A stretch of 64,000 bases of DNA from Anniella stebbinsi (lineage: Eukaryota; Chordata; Lepidosauria; Squamata; Anniellidae), in NCBI GenBank assembly GCA_029215795.1, contig JARDYH010000004.1, positions 32,740,001 to 32,804,000 on the forward strand. Direction: 5' to 3'. Positions 20,546 through 31,894 of this stretch are shown here, piece after piece. Position 1 is the first letter of the stretch. Each line of letters opens with the position of its first letter. The translations under genes were made by a program, and so were the position numbers. The notes below the pieces were generated by a model. That model did no database searches. It was given only the letters and a program-made list of their open reading frames with translations, and was not told the DNA's origin.

Positions 20546-21575
20546 AGAACCATCAAAAGGATGAGTTGGGCCTTGAAAAAGCCCATCAACAGCACCTGGA
20601 CAGCAGACGTAGTGATGGGTGAACTTATCACAGGTATTTTTTTTCTTTCCTTGGATAACAAAGTCACCCATGACAGAATTCTCATTCTGTGTAAATAAGC
20701 TTTCATGCATGTACAGTATCAGAGTGCATCTTGGGAGCTGTAGTTTGGAAAATCATAGTGTATCATGCATCACCATGTCACCTACCCCCTTCCTGATTGG
20801 TTGTTTTCACATAGCCTCTCACAAAAGCACTTCACCAACCAGCAGCAATTCACATTTACTTACCAAACAAAATTAAAGAAAACACTGTGTGAACAATGAT
20901 GGCCCAAATTTGATTCAAAGGGAGTAAGATAGAGATGAGACATCATCATAGTTTGCCATAAGCAAAAAAAGGGTTAATCCAACTAACTCAGCTCATTGTT
21001 TAAATACAAATAAGTGCTCAGAAACTCACAATCAATTCCAAAATTAATAATGATGTTGTAAAATGCCATCCCAGGCTTGTTAAAAAGGTGAGCATTACGA
21101 ATGGGCAAAGTTTGACCAATGAGCCAGCTAACTATGAAATTTGGCAGCATCGTTCATGAAATGTACTTATTTCTATTCAAATCAGAAGAGATATTTTAAA
21201 ATTGCACGTATACATATAAATTAGCATATGCAAATGTTATGCAATTCATCCCCCTCTTTTTTGGTGATTTATAAGTCTGCTGCCCACCCCCTATATCCTA
21301 AATGTGGTGATTCTTGGCATTCTACCCAAGATGTCAACAACTGAGGGTGGACTTCCAAGATTATCATCACATCACCACTTTGAGTCTAGGCACAACCACT
21401 GAGGACACTTGAGGGCGTTTCCTGGGCCATGGAAGGGGGCTCATCTCTCCCCCCCCACCCATTAACTAGTGATGCTATGCACTGAGAATTTGGTTTCAGG
21501 GCCTTCTCAGGCCTCTCTTCCCAATCCTCCATCATGTCGTCCAAACAAGGCCTCAGTCAGACAGTCAGTCAGTCA
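20546..21575. other. No recognisable feature; (CAGT)n at the right edge
   Basis: AT-rich, nothing identified; a short CAGTCAGACAGTCAGTCAGT tract precedes the next MITE. Confidence 0.4.
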
Positions 21576-22260
21576 TAGGGTGACCGTACGAAAAGTAGGA
21601 CAGGGCTCCTGTATCTTTAGCAGTTGTGATAAAGAGGGAATTTCAGCAGGGCCATATCTTCACCAGGGATTTATCCCATCATCGTCCCTAGGTCATCCAT
21701 GTGCATCCACATGACACACAGGGAATCCTGGGGGCAACCAGGGACGACCCTAACCCTAACCTCAGGATGGGGGGGGGTTGGGAGTGGTTTTTTTAAACTT
21801 ACCTTTCCAGGCAGATCGGGGCCACGGGGCTCCTCTTCAGTGAAAAAAAATGGCGGCCATGGCACCTGTGATGTCCCTCTTTCCTTCTGAGACATCACGT
21901 GGCGGTGAAGACGTCTGGGGAGATTTGCAGAAGCAGGTAAGCCCACGATCCTCCCCCCTCCTTCCCTCTACACCCTTAGGTGTAGACATGCCCCAGGTGT
22001 CATTTGTATGCATTTGTATGTCTTCATACAAATGCATACAGGTGTCATTTGTATGTCTTTCTCACAACAGTTAAAGCTGCAGGAGCCCATCCCTCTTTTG
22101 TATCTGGTCAAGTGGGCAGAGCTCCTGCAGCTTTAGCTGTTGTGATGAAGAAGGAATTTCACAAGGTGCTGCATGCATACAAATAACACTTGCTGAAATC
22201 CTCTTTTCTACACAACTGTTAAAGATGCAAGAGCCCTGTCCTCCTTTTCATATGGTCACC
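21576..22260. mobile_element. Palindromic hAT-like MITE, copy 5 (subfamily B), split by insertion
   Basis: TAGGGTGACCGTACGAAAAG to TTTTCATATGGTCACC; the last few terminal bases are lost. Subfamily B core (GGTGCTGCATGCATACAAAT). A 344-bp element occupies 21650-21993. Removing it and one CAG restores TTTCAGCAGGTGTCATTTG exactly as in other copies. A local rearrangement at 22000-22055 duplicates GTCATTTGTATG in inverted form. Confidence 0.8.
21650..21993. mobile_element. Harbinger-like MITE with 3-bp TSD (CAG)
   Basis: Left end GGCCATATCTTCACC, right end GGTGTAGACATGCCC (reverse complement GGGCATGTCTACACC); the 15-bp ends agree at all but three positions. Flanked by CAG on both sides (21647-21649 and 21994-21996), and the intact host sequence is known from other copies. 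A 3-bp duplication with GGG/GGC ends fits PIF/Harbinger. The interior is GC-rich with no frame of note. Confidence 0.7.
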
Positions 22261-22614
22261 AAGAAGGCAAATGCCCATAGCATCGCTTGGACCTTGGATT
22301 GGGATGTATCTTTTTCTCACTATTAAGAGAGTGCTCTCTCGATGCAGTGCTGCCAAATCTGTCAGGACAAGTCTATGTTCCTCTCTCTCTCATCTATACA
22401 ATCAATTCCCCTCCTGCCCCTGTGCAGTGCACCACTGTAGCTACCTAATCATGTTGCTCTTTGCTTCTTGGACTCCTCCCCACCACAGCTAATTGGCTGA
22501 TTGCTCCGGTGTTTGCCTCTCCCCTCCACCAGCTGCTTTACAGTTGAGGAGTGGCAGGTCTCCTGACTCCCAATCCCTGATGTTTCCTCCCTTAGCCCAG
22601 ATCACAATAACTAG
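22261..22614. other. No recognisable feature
   Basis: Pyrimidine-biased unique DNA; nothing identified. Confidence 0.4.
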
Positions 22615-23181
22615 GGCCCTTTCTACACCATAGGGGTGTAGAGGGTGGACAGCGGGCAATCCCGGAAATAGCCACTTCTGGGATTGGTGCTTTCAATTCA
22701 CATCATCATGGGCGCGATGCCCTGGGCTGCTCCTAGGCCATCGTGCCCGCTATTTTTTTAAAAAAGAGAGAGAAGAGTGCTCCTGCACTCCAACACAAGG
22801 TAAGTTAAAAACAAATGATGAAAATGGGGGGGCACCCCTGCCACCCTGGGGGTGGCGGGGGTCCCACCCCCGCCATCCTAGGGGGCGGGCTTCCTTTCCC
22901 CCTCTCCTGATGGGCACGGAGCCGTGTGGTGCGGCTCCATGCCCATTTTGCTGCCATTCTTACTTGTGCGTAAGAGCGGCAGCACATGGGACGGGCGGCC
23001 ACATCTTCCGCGGCCCCAGGAACTTCCCAGAACCATGGAAGATTCGGGATTTTTGAGGTTTCCTTTAAACCTGGAAAATCTTGTGGCCAGCCCCCCTCCC
23101 CCGGGACTTCCTGTGCGTCATTTGGACTCACAGGGAGCACCCGGGGCAATCCCAGGCAAAACACCTGGTGTGGAAAGGGCC
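22615..23181. mobile_element. Harbinger-like MITE, 567 bp
   Basis: GGCCCTTTCTACACC on the left; GGTGTGGAAAGGGCC on the right, a near-perfect inverted pair. Flanking triplets TAG and TAA. The GC-rich interior contains CATGGGCG/CGCCCAT-type inverted words and GCGGCCACATCTTCCGCGGC. The 119-codon minus-strand frame is compositionally driven and has no transposase motif. Confidence 0.65.
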
Positions 23182-23247
23182 TAATCCACTGCTAAAGCAA
23201 ATAATGGCATCACTAGAGAACCTCTGCTGAGAGTGAGTAGCTACTGC

Positions 23248-23248
<1 letters not shown>

Positions 23249-23306
<58 letters not shown>

Positions 23307-23308
23307 GG
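23249..23308. repeat. (AAAG)n(AG)n microsatellite
   Basis: About ten GAAA units followed by about nine GA units: a 60-bp homopurine tract. Confidence 0.95.
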
Positions 23309-23860
23309 GGTGCACTTGAGGTGATAGGGAGCTACCAGTGGCCCTTTCGGTGAAGAACACTGACTTAATTCATAACCTGATTTGGGTAAATGCAAAACTC
23401 AGTAACATCACAAAATCTGACTGGGCAGAAACAATAATTATCTGGAAGGGAGAATGAGCAGAGACAGATGAATGTGACCAAGAACTTCAGAGTTACAGGA
23501 AGGCTGAAGTGATCTTGGATTGACTTGAGATAGCTAGTTAAACCTTTGGCTTGAGCTCTCTAGTTCTGCATCATTACTGCACATGTACCAAGACTACACA
23601 AAACAGGGCCCAGGGCCTTAATTTGAGTCTCAGCTCAAATTAAGTCAAGGCCACTAGCAAACCGGTAGTCCCATTCCACTCTCAGGAATGTTTCAGATGG
23701 GCTTTCAAAGGTAACCTCACATTGAAATCATTACAGTAATCCACTCTGGATTTGACAAAGATGTGGAAAATATAAATCTGCCTTTTAACAAAGTGCCAGA
23801 AAATAGCAACTACTTCAATTCACAACAACGCAAAGAAGATAAAAAAAATAAACCTATGGG
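23309..23860 (-). mobile_element. Decayed L2-like LINE body
   Basis: On the minus strand, the block at 23730-23770 (plus: CATTACAGTAATCCACTCTG then GATTTGACAAAGATGTGG) parallels the L2 copy at 35130-35165 (CATTGCAGAAGTCGAGCCTC then GAAGTTACCAGCGCGTGC). The same register continues left. Frames are destroyed. The first part (to about 23560) is uncertain. Confidence 0.4.
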
Positions 23861-24157
23861 GATGAGGGGAGGGGAATGCTTTATTCATTCCAGTGTAATC
23901 TTTTTTCCATTCATTATTTAAATATTGTGCTCTTTTTGTTGAAATATTATCTTCCGATGTACTGCCACATTACATTTTGCTTTCACATACCTGTAAAATT
24001 GCCTGTATTTTGGAAACTAAAAAAAATGCATCAGGTATTTTTATGCATATTATTTTTCATTATAAAAGAAAGCAGTGTATCTTCACTGTTTATCTAATGA
24101 ATAGCTTCCCACCTCTTTCTGCCTATGTTTAGCATCTGGCACCTGATCAAAATCGCT
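23861..24157. other. No recognisable feature
   Basis: AT-rich, nothing identified. Confidence 0.4.
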
Positions 24158-24213
24158 TTTGGACTATTCTCTAAAAATACTGACATTTGGACTATTCTCT
24201 AAAAATACTGACA
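24158..24213. repeat. 28-bp perfect tandem duplication
   Basis: TTTGGACTATTCTCTAAAAA plus TACTGACA occurs twice head to tail with no difference, followed by (CA)n. A recent slippage or duplication event. Confidence 0.9.
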
Positions 24214-24639
24214 CACACACCATGGCACAAATATACCCAAATGAAGAGACTGGAATTTTAATGAGAATTAGTGTGCTTCTTGAAAAAGGAGCAGTTCTGT
24301 TTACTGTCATAGCTTTGCTAAGAAAGGAGAAATCCATAAGGTGAAAAGGAAAGGAGTGTTGTGATGGTCCATGCTGTTGTGAATAACCAATGGATATTAC
24401 AGCATTCCTATTATTATTACCAGAAGATTCCATAGTCCTGTAAAACCTTGAATCCAGCAGCAAAAAGTGAACAGACCGTGGCTTTCCCCATCTCTCTCTC
24501 CCCATGCTGATAAAGCAGGATTCCCTGTCACAAGGAGGCTTCTAGGAGGCTGTTCAGGTGAATGTGACTAGAAGCCCCTGCAAATTTTCCTTTGCAATAC
24601 TGAGAGACTGGGGATATTTAGGGTTGGGGTGGTGCACAT
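24214..24639. other. No recognisable feature
   Basis: Unique-looking; a 113-codon minus-strand frame (24164-24505) spans the tandem duplication and is not convincing. Confidence 0.4.
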
Positions 24640-25365
24640 TATTTATTAATTTATTGTATTTCTATACTGCCCAATAGCCGAAGCTCTCTGGGTGGTTCAC
24701 AAAAATTAAAACCATAAAGTACAATTTAAAGTATAAAATTTAAACCACAATATAAAAACACAATGGCTCAGTTCGGACGACATATTAAACAACGGAGGGG
24801 TAAATAACGTACTGACCGTGCGTTAGGCAGGAGGAGCTACACAGACGACACTCTGCAGCCGGCGCTGCTCGGAACCAGCAAATGCCCCGGCTACTACGAC
24901 CTTGCGGCGGCCATTTTGGTTGCAGCCTCTCCTCCGTGTGTCCTCCAGCCGTATCCCAGCATGCACAGTGAGTTCTGCCGGCTGCATAGAGCGGCTGGGT
25001 TTTTTGGGCTGCTCTAGGCAGCAGAACTCTATTCCAAAACGGAAAAGTCCATGGAGGGGGGGGGGGGCTGAATTTGGACGACACTTTAAAAAATGGGGCT
25101 TTGGGCTAAACAACGTGCAAGCCCGTTGTTTCGCTCCGTTGTTTTAAGGGCCTGATTAACGTACTGTCAGTTGTGTGTGCATTGTGTGTTGCCCTCCAGA
25201 TGACACAATAAGCAACACAACTGATGATTGTTCCCCCCCCTCCTCCGTTGCCTAATGTGTCATCCGAACTGAGCCAATATAACAGTACAATCAGAATAAA
25301 ACCAAGCAGCGATGCAGAAATTTAAAATACAGATTTAAAACAGCAAAGTTAAAAGACATAGATGG
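24640..25365 (-). mobile_element. L2-like LINE 3' UTR, split by a MITE
   Basis: TTTCTATACTGCCCAATAGC and CGAAGCTCTCTGGGTGGTTC are, reversed, the classic L2 3' end (compare the plus-strand GCCCAGAGAGCTTCGGCTAT at 52412). The AT-rich ACCATAAAGTACAATTTAAA stretch is interrupted at 24764 and resumes at 25279 (ATAACAGTACAATCAGAATA, TTTAAAACAGCAAAG). Confidence 0.7.
24765..25275. mobile_element. MITE with GGCTCAGTTCGGACGACA ends, 3-bp TSD
   Basis: Left end GGCTCAGTTCGGACGACATA; right end TGTGTCATCCGAACTGAGCC. The flanking triplet AAT is on both sides (24762-24764, 25276-25278). The interior has CAACGGAGG/CCTCCGTTG inverted repeats, AACAACG words and a CTGCCTA/CAGCC core. 511 bp. Similar ends and layout at 43743-44284. 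PIF/Harbinger-like by the 3-bp flank; class uncertain. Minus-strand frames of 96-99 codons show no transposase motif. Confidence 0.75.
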
Positions 25366-26467
25366 GAAAATGGACCCATTCCTCTTGTTCTTATACCCTG
25401 TTCAGGTATAATATTTGAGAAGGGCTTCAGTCATGAAGATTTGGGTCCATTCCCTAACCCTATCATAATTCATGTTTGGCCAAGTGGGTTTAATAAAAGT
25501 TAACAGTTCCATTCAAAGTTAACAGAGCCATTTGCAATTTAATTGATCCAGTTTCAGGTCAACAGCCTTGCTCACTAAGTCTGAGAGAGGAGAGGGCAAT
25601 TATTGTTGTCCATTCTAACCTCTGAAGAGCTAACTGCCAGTTAGCAATTGATGAATTATAGCATGCTTCTGCCATGCCCCATATTTTCCCCTAAACCATA
25701 TTTAGTTTTGGAGCTCGAAACCATAGCTGGAATAATTCATCACATAAGACTACAAAAACAATGAGAAAACAGAGGAGGAGACACTCTGGGAGATAAAGAT
25801 GGTTATTTCCAAGCATATAACTAGTTATTGTAAACAATTATGACACATTTATATTTATGTAGCCTTCAGCCCCATCTTAACTCTCTTCGATCAATGCCTA
25901 GTTGCTGGCTCTGTATTAAAAATTCTATCAAGGATAATGTTCATTCAGTGTGAAATCTCACTCAGAAATAGATCCTTGGGTGATACATCTGTGATGAGCT
26001 GTTTTAAAGAGGGAACGATATGTCTCTCAAAGACTTTAGGGGAGGTTGGGGGAAGGATAGAAATACTTTGAGATAATACCGTGCTAAATCAATAGCCAGA
26101 CATCACAACTGTAATCTCATATCACAGTTTTGCTATGCAAGCGGAACACTCCGGATAAAGATTTTATAAAATGCAAACATTTTGGGTGATGCGACAAAAG
26201 GTCTCATTGAGAGAGTTATGACCGAGTGGAGCGATAGGAGGAGAATGGAAAGTTCTTGTAGAATGAAGTGAGAACTGAACTTTTTTTGACCTTGCTGGAG
26301 CATTTTCCTCCTCCATAATGCTTGCATACATTTGTATTGTTGGTTGCATAGACCTGTGTTTCTATATATGATGTTTATTCCTGTGAGCAGGAGCCTGTAT
26401 GTATCACACAGGCAGCCTGACCACAGCTTTGGATAATTGCAAGTATGTTGCTGAGTTTTGCAATTGG
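25366..26467. other. No recognisable feature
   Basis: AT-rich unique DNA with no identified repeat or gene. Confidence 0.4.
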
Positions 26468-26617
26468 GAGCCTATCTACACTACTGCTTTAAAAAGGTTT
26501 AAAACTGTTTAAAATGGTTTATAACAGTTCTGAGAACTGTTGGGGCCCAGGACACATTACATATACAGTTTTCAAAATGTTTTCAAAGTGTTTTATCCTG
26601 CATGTGTAGATAGGCTC
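26468..26617. mobile_element. Palindromic MITE, GAGCCTATCTACAC ends
   Basis: GAGCCTATCTACACTACTGC to GCATGTGTAGATAGGCTC, with TTTAAAACTG, GTTTATAACAG and AACTGTTGGGGCCCAGGACA inside. The last block links it to the 16804, 46560 and 57965 elements; the ends link it to the near-perfect palindrome at 50273. No duplication recognised. Confidence 0.7.
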
Positions 26618-28139
26618 TTAGTATAGGTGTTAGGAAAAATATACACCTCATCTAGTTCAGAAATAACATTCTGTTAAAAATGCTTATGAATTTTGGCTGG
26701 GCTTGTAAATAAGGGGCCATTCTGAGCTACCCTGTCTCATTCCCTTTCCCCTAAACTTGTGTTCCAGGAGCAGTGATGGGTGGGGGGAGAGTTGCTCCTC
26801 AGACCTTCATTGGGCCTTACCAAACCAGCTTTACGAAACAGAGCTTCCCAGACCAAAGATCCCCCGGGCCTCAAATTTGGAACTAGCGATCTTCACAATG
26901 GACTTCCTGTTGGAATTGCTGCCCACTGGCTGGGTCCTCTACAGGCCAGATTATGTCAGTGGGCATGGCCACACCCGCTGACATTAGTGGGCAGGGCCAC
27001 AGCCACTGATATAATCGCCTCACACCCACCTCTTTTGCCTGTCCACATGTTGAGAACAGCAGAGTTCTGTGCCTCACCCAGCATGGAGAGGCACAGAAGG
27101 GCCTGGAAGGAAGGGCCTGGAGGGGGCTATTGCCTATCACTCCCAGAATACAAGAAGAAAGAGAAGAAGGCGGGGGCTTTTAAGGCGGGGGAGGGGTAAC
27201 TGGCTGCGGGGAAAGCTAAGAATACTGAAAGGCAATTTCATCGAGCTCAGAGTTTCCCCTAAGAATTCTCCGAAGAAGCTTGAAAAGAACAAAAATACTC
27301 TAAATCAAGATGGCAGCAATTGACCCATCTTTGATTGCTGGAAATGTCAAAGATGCCTGAACCAGAGAGCTCAATGATCTCCTCGTCGGAGATGCTCAGT
27401 ATTTATTAAAATATTTATAAGCCACATTACCAGAGCAAGTCCACCCAAGTCAGCCAACAAAATATAAAAAGGGATTTATTCAGTAATGACAACTATTTTT
27501 CTAGCCAAAAAAGTAGCTTTTTGTCCCTACTCATATGGTTCCAGCCTTTCAAATGTAACCATGGGGGTATGAGATGATGAAGCCACAGACAAGCAGCTAC
27601 CATGATGGTGTGGTTACTTAGGAAGGGTCCTCTACATAAGTCCGTCTGTCACTCCTTGACTGTAGTACCTTGTGATGACTTGCGTGGATGACTAAGCGTC
27701 AGATTAATCAACACAAAGCTGATTCAACCAGGATTCCAGGTGGTCCAAGTAGTCAGAACACCCAGGTGACTCTGATAGAGGATACATCCAGTTGCAGAAA
27801 GCCCTCCTTTTAGCCCTTTCAGCAACACTAGTGTTACCTGCTCATCTTTTGACCATGGCTTTTTGGGAAGCAGATGCATCACAGAGTGTCACACCATGAC
27901 CTATCATGCAGAGAGTTCTATTTGTGTTCAAACAAGAGTAAAACTCTTGTTGAGTGAGGAGACCTTTGGAACTGAGGGGGCGGGCTGCCCGGCACTGTGA
28001 CATAGGGGGTGGCAGGGGCAGTGTTCATAATGCTGGGCTATATCATATCCTGTTGAGGCTTAATAAATAAATATAACACTTGAAGTGGGCTAGAAGTTAT
28101 ATTGAATGTTGGCAACAGTTCTGACTCTTATACAGCTAC
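26618..28139. other. Mixed DNA, possible decayed transposon and LINE tail
   Basis: 26757-27200 is GC-richer, with CAGTGGGCATGGCCACACCC and GTGGGCAGGGCCACAGCC repeats as in some reptile hAT elements, but no ends were found. 27400-27480 (TATTTATAAGCCACATTACC) may be a reversed LINE 3' tail. The rest is unremarkable. A 139-codon frame at 26780-27199 has no recognisable domain. Confidence 0.3.
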
Positions 28140-28560
28140 CCACCGAGTTCTTGATTAGGATTTTAACCTATGTCATCTAAAGCTTTCAGCCTGGTCTTTC
28201 CTATGCAGCCTTTTGTATGAAATCCTAATCATTTTATGTTAGCTGTAAAATTAATCAAAACATGAGGCCTGCACTGGGCAGGTTTTGTTTACCCATTCAT
28301 ACTAGAGTGGAACGATTATTTCTCTAATAACTTATATTATTAAAGCTTTCTATGAGCAGAGCATGATAAGGGGGTGATGATGTAATTAGCAGTACATTCA
28401 TTGCTTTTCCTGATAATTGTTTCCTAGGAACAAATACAAAGAGAAATGATTGCTTTTTAAAAAATATAACTGAGTTTCTGGTGTAGGTCACAAATCAGAT
28501 GAATTGAGTGGTTTTGGCTCAATCCCTTGTGAACATTCATCTTCAACAACAAAAATTACC
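28140..28560. other. Possible conserved noncoding element
   Basis: Repeat-free AT-rich stretch with several homeodomain-like words (AAAATTAATCAAAA, GATGTAATTAGCAGTAC, TGATAATTGTTTCC). There is no coding frame. It reads like an ancient enhancer-type element, but I cannot test conservation. Confidence 0.25.
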
Positions 28561-28929
28561 ATCATTCTTGGTTAATTTTTTTTAAAAAAGGCTAGCACTA
28601 GAATAGGAGAACGAATACATTTGTGAATCAAAATTAAAATATGTGAGCAGAGATATGCGGGGGAAGTTCACACAATTCCGTCTCTTGTCGTCAGTTGAAA
28701 ATGGCTGTTTTCGGAGCTGAAACTCACCACATTTGAAATGTACAAAAGAATAGAATGAGACCCCCCCCAAAAAAAAAAAGGAAAGGAAAGGAAAAGAAAA
28801 CATGTTCCTGTTCTACCTTTATCACAATGACAGGAATCCAAAGTAGATTTCAACTCAGTTTCAGCAAGAGACATCTAGGCTGTATGAACTCAGCATGAAA
28901 ACACAGCAAATAGGTTTGAATAGCAAACT
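28561..28929. other. No recognisable feature; GGAAA-rich tract
   Basis: A (GGAAA)n-like purine tract lies at about 28769-28800. Otherwise nothing identified. Confidence 0.4.
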
Positions 28930-29234
28930 TAGGAAGACCATATGGAAAAGAGGACAGGGCTCCTGTATAAAAAAGGGTATTTCAGCGGGTTTCATTTGTA
29001 TGCATGCAGCACCTGGTGAAATTCCTTCTTCATCACAACAGTTAAAGCTGCAGGAGCCTTGCCCTCTTTTGTATCTGGTCAACAAGGCAGGGCTCCTGCA
29101 GCTTTAACTGTTGTGATGAAGAGGGAATTTCACCAGGTGCTGCATGCATACAAATGACACCTGCTGAAATACCCTTTTCTATACAACTGTTAAAGATACA
29201 AGAGCCCAATCCTCCTTTCCATATGGTCACCCTA
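28930..29234. mobile_element. Palindromic hAT-like MITE, copy 6 (subfamily B), exact TSD
   Basis: TAGGAAGACCATATGGAAAA to TTTCCATATGGTCACCCTA, 305 bp. Exact 8-bp direct repeat AGCAAACT on both sides (28922-28929, 29235-29242). Core GGTGCTGCATGCATACAAAT. The first arm has lost most of TCTTTAACAGTTGTAT. This copy best defines the element termini. Confidence 0.95.
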
Positions 29235-29249
29235 AGCAAACTACGCCCC

Positions 29250-29420
29250 ATTGAACTTAGCAGTACTTACTTCACTTGAACATGCATAGGACTGGGTTGC
29301 AATTCTTTCATTCTATGCTTACTAAGTACAATCCTATGCATCCTTGCTGGGATATGCTGCACGTTGTAAGATTCCACCCCCACCCCCAGTCTAAACATGA
29401 ATAGGATTGTGCCCTAAGAA
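29250..29420. repeat. MITE-like repeat with CCTATGCAT motifs
   Basis: CTTGAACATGCATAGGACTG, then AAGTACAATCCTATGCATCC, then CTAAACATGAATAGGATTGT with GCCCTA. Alternating orientation of (C)CTATGCATG words, as in the element at 1421-1536 and the ACTTACTCC group. Boundaries uncertain. Confidence 0.5.
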
Positions 29421-29736
29421 CTCCCTAGGCCTCCCACATGGACAAAGGACTGGGACAAACTCATCTAGAACTAAGGTGACTTGAGCAAATGGAATCTGCC
29501 ACATGAGCCTATCTAGTCCGTGAAAGAAAAAAATGCAGATCAATCTTCTTCGAACCATCAGTGCCAAAATAGATGTTATTTTAAATCTGTGACTAGCAGT
29601 GATGACATCATGACATTTTTATTCTAGAGAAAGTGCAGGGCCCCCAATCCAGATCTTAAAAACTTCCTCCCCCCACACTAAGGTCCCTCAGGATTGGGCT
29701 CCTTACACCTACTGTAGTGGTCACAGACACTATATG

Positions 29737-29738
<2 letters not shown>
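29421..29738. other. No recognisable feature
   Basis: Unique-looking. Confidence 0.4.

Positions 29739-29772
<34 letters not shown>
29739..29772. repeat. (CAT)n microsatellite
   Basis: About eleven ATC/CAT units. Confidence 0.95.
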
Positions 29773-29774
<2 letters not shown>

Positions 29775-29811
29775 CTACAGGACATTCTATTCATGAATCA
29801 CTGATGTCATT

Positions 29812-29875
29812 TTTGTGAACTGCCCAGAGAGCTTCGACTATTGCGTGCTGTAGAAATGTAATAAATAAATGCAAC
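29812..29875 (+). mobile_element. L2 LINE 3' tail
   Basis: TTGTGAACTGCCCAGAGAGC, TTCGACTATTGCGTGCTGTA, GAAATGTAATAAATAAATGC: the standard L2 3' end, matching 52408-52475 in order and spacing. Confidence 0.75.
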
Positions 29876-29939
29876 ATCTAATTTGGCCCTTTGTATGAAG
29901 AAGCAGTGATGGGGAAAGTCATACAAAAGCCAAGCCTCT

Positions 29940-30360
29940 TCCTATCTATTATAAATAAAAGAGGATGTCTGTCTGACAGCACCATAGCAGCAGGATCATG
30001 AAACCTAGACATCTGACACTGGGCATGCTTATTAAGGGGACTCTAGGGGTGTGCCCCTTGAATTTATTTAGTTTTTAAAATGTATTAATTAATTTAAATT
30101 AATTTAAATGTGTTTGAAGCCTGCAGTACCACCATCAGTCACTAAGTGTCAGACTTCCCTAACCAGCGCATAGCTTTGCGGGAGAGTGTAGGCCGAGGGA
30201 GAAAGTTATATGTCTGCTTCCTGCTGTGGGGCAGCCTCTCTCAGGGAAATGGAGTGGTCACCCCCCCTCCCTATACTTAGGGGTGCCAGCAGGCATTGCT
30301 TCACTCAGATGGAGCAGGCACAATGTGTCCAGCGCTGACAACTGCATACCTATGTTTTGA
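29940..30360 (+). mobile_element. Possible Helitron 5' end region
   Basis: TCCTATCTATTATAAATAAA followed by AGAGGATGTCTGTCTGACAG resembles Helitron 5' termini beginning TCCTATATAATAAAAG in vertebrates (from memory). CAGGATCATGAAACCTAGAC and GGGGTGTGCCCCTT follow. No CTRR end with hairpin was located. Low confidence. Confidence 0.25.
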
Positions 30361-31068
30361 CACTTTCCTGTATCAAACTAAGGTCTATTTAAACCATTGG
30401 ATGCTGGCTATATTTGCTATTCGTGTGATATTGTAGCCTGTCCTGGGTTTCTGGGAAAGTGTGGAATGTAGATCTGAGTAACAAATAGACCTCACTGCTA
30501 ACCATCCAGCAGAATACAGTAGGATGAGCAGAACTCAAGGGTTTAGCAATTCGATGACTGGACTGATTTAGTGATACATGTAATAATAGTCTTCCATTTT
30601 ATGTACCACTAGATGGTGCTCCTGTCTTGTGCTTTCTCCAGTCCCCCCCCACACGCATGCCACTCTAATTCTACTGCCAGCACTGAAGAAATGTAGTCAG
30701 CTCTATATTTTCCAAAACTATAACAATGTGATTGGTATAAATATGTATATTTGTAATTTATAATCTCCAGCATGATTAATGTTAGAGATGTCTGGTTCTT
30801 GGAGCAGATATTCTACATATTTTCGGGGGATTGTCCATTGATGCATTCCTTTGGGAAAGAAACTTTGGAAATAATAAACAATAAATTAGTGGGCATGATA
30901 TATCAGATGCCTCCAAAGCTGCTTTACATAGCTATTGAATGATCTGGTTTTGGAAGAAGGCCTTGAACTGGTTGTAAATCTGTTAATTTCAACTATTATT
31001 GCTCATTGGAAGTCAATAAGAACTCCACCTATTTTGGATTGGTATTGATGTGCTTGGGTAGCAGGCAG

Positions 31069-31069
<1 letters not shown>
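30361..31069. other. No recognisable feature
   Basis: Unique AT-rich DNA. Confidence 0.4.

Positions 31070-31102
<33 letters not shown>
31070..31102. repeat. (CA)n microsatellite
   Basis: About sixteen AC dinucleotides. Confidence 0.95.
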
Positions 31103-31105
<3 letters not shown>

Positions 31106-31894
31106 GGAAACACAACGCCAGATAGATTAATACAGAAATGGAGTTTATTTCTAAACAATTAGATGACATCTATTAATATACATTTTATGCTGTTTAAAGT
31201 GGAACTATAGTGAAATAGGATTTTCTTCTGAGTAAGTGTTTACGGGATTGCAGCCAGGTAATTCTTTAAAAAACTTTCTAATTTTCCTGATTTAGTTTTT
31301 TTATATTTGTTACTTTTCATTGAATCTGTATTTGCATTCTTATATTGGTATTTATCAATGGTATATTTGTATTTGTTGTTTTTCAATGGTATATTTGTCT
31401 ATATTTGAATAACAAAGAGTAGATAAAATATGTAGATACGTATGTGTTACATTTGTGTCTCGCCTTTCTACCAAATGGTAACCTACATACAAAGCTACTG
31501 AATTTTCACACCTTATCCAACCCACTGCTTTCCTTCTGTTTTGGCATCCCCCCGAATACAAGAAACTGAATTAAGAAATATAGAGAAAATTACATTCTCT
31601 GTAAGACTACGCCGATGCTTGCTATGATGTGGTGCTGTGAGGGCAGGACTTTGGGGCAGAAGTCAAGGGCGTCACTCGGCAGAATGAGCAGGAGGGCCCC
31701 CAAATACAGCAGGGGATGTTTACTATATCCTGAAGTGAAGTAATATACATTACCATCTACACAGATAACCTCCCATAAGACCATTAGACCCGAGTCTAAA
31801 ATTACCTAACTGTACTACTAATGATGTTTCCTTGATTCTGCAAGCAAGAAAATATCATATCATATTTTTTTTGTAAACTGACAAAAGTTAATGG
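31103..31894. other. No recognisable gene; small MITE core
   Basis: AT-rich. 31195-31257 (TTCTGAGTAAGTGTTTACGG, GATTGCAGCC) is a fragment of the ACTTACTCC...GGATTGCAGCC MITE group. Confidence 0.4.

Noticed and set aside
21670..21760. CCCTAACCCTAACC as telomeric sequence
   Set aside because: Only two CCCTAA units in a transposon interior, too few to be an interstitial telomere array.
22805..23184. 119-codon minus-strand frame as a transposase
   Set aside because: It lies inside a MITE with inverted GC-rich sequence and lacks any DDE or DNA-binding motif that I can see.
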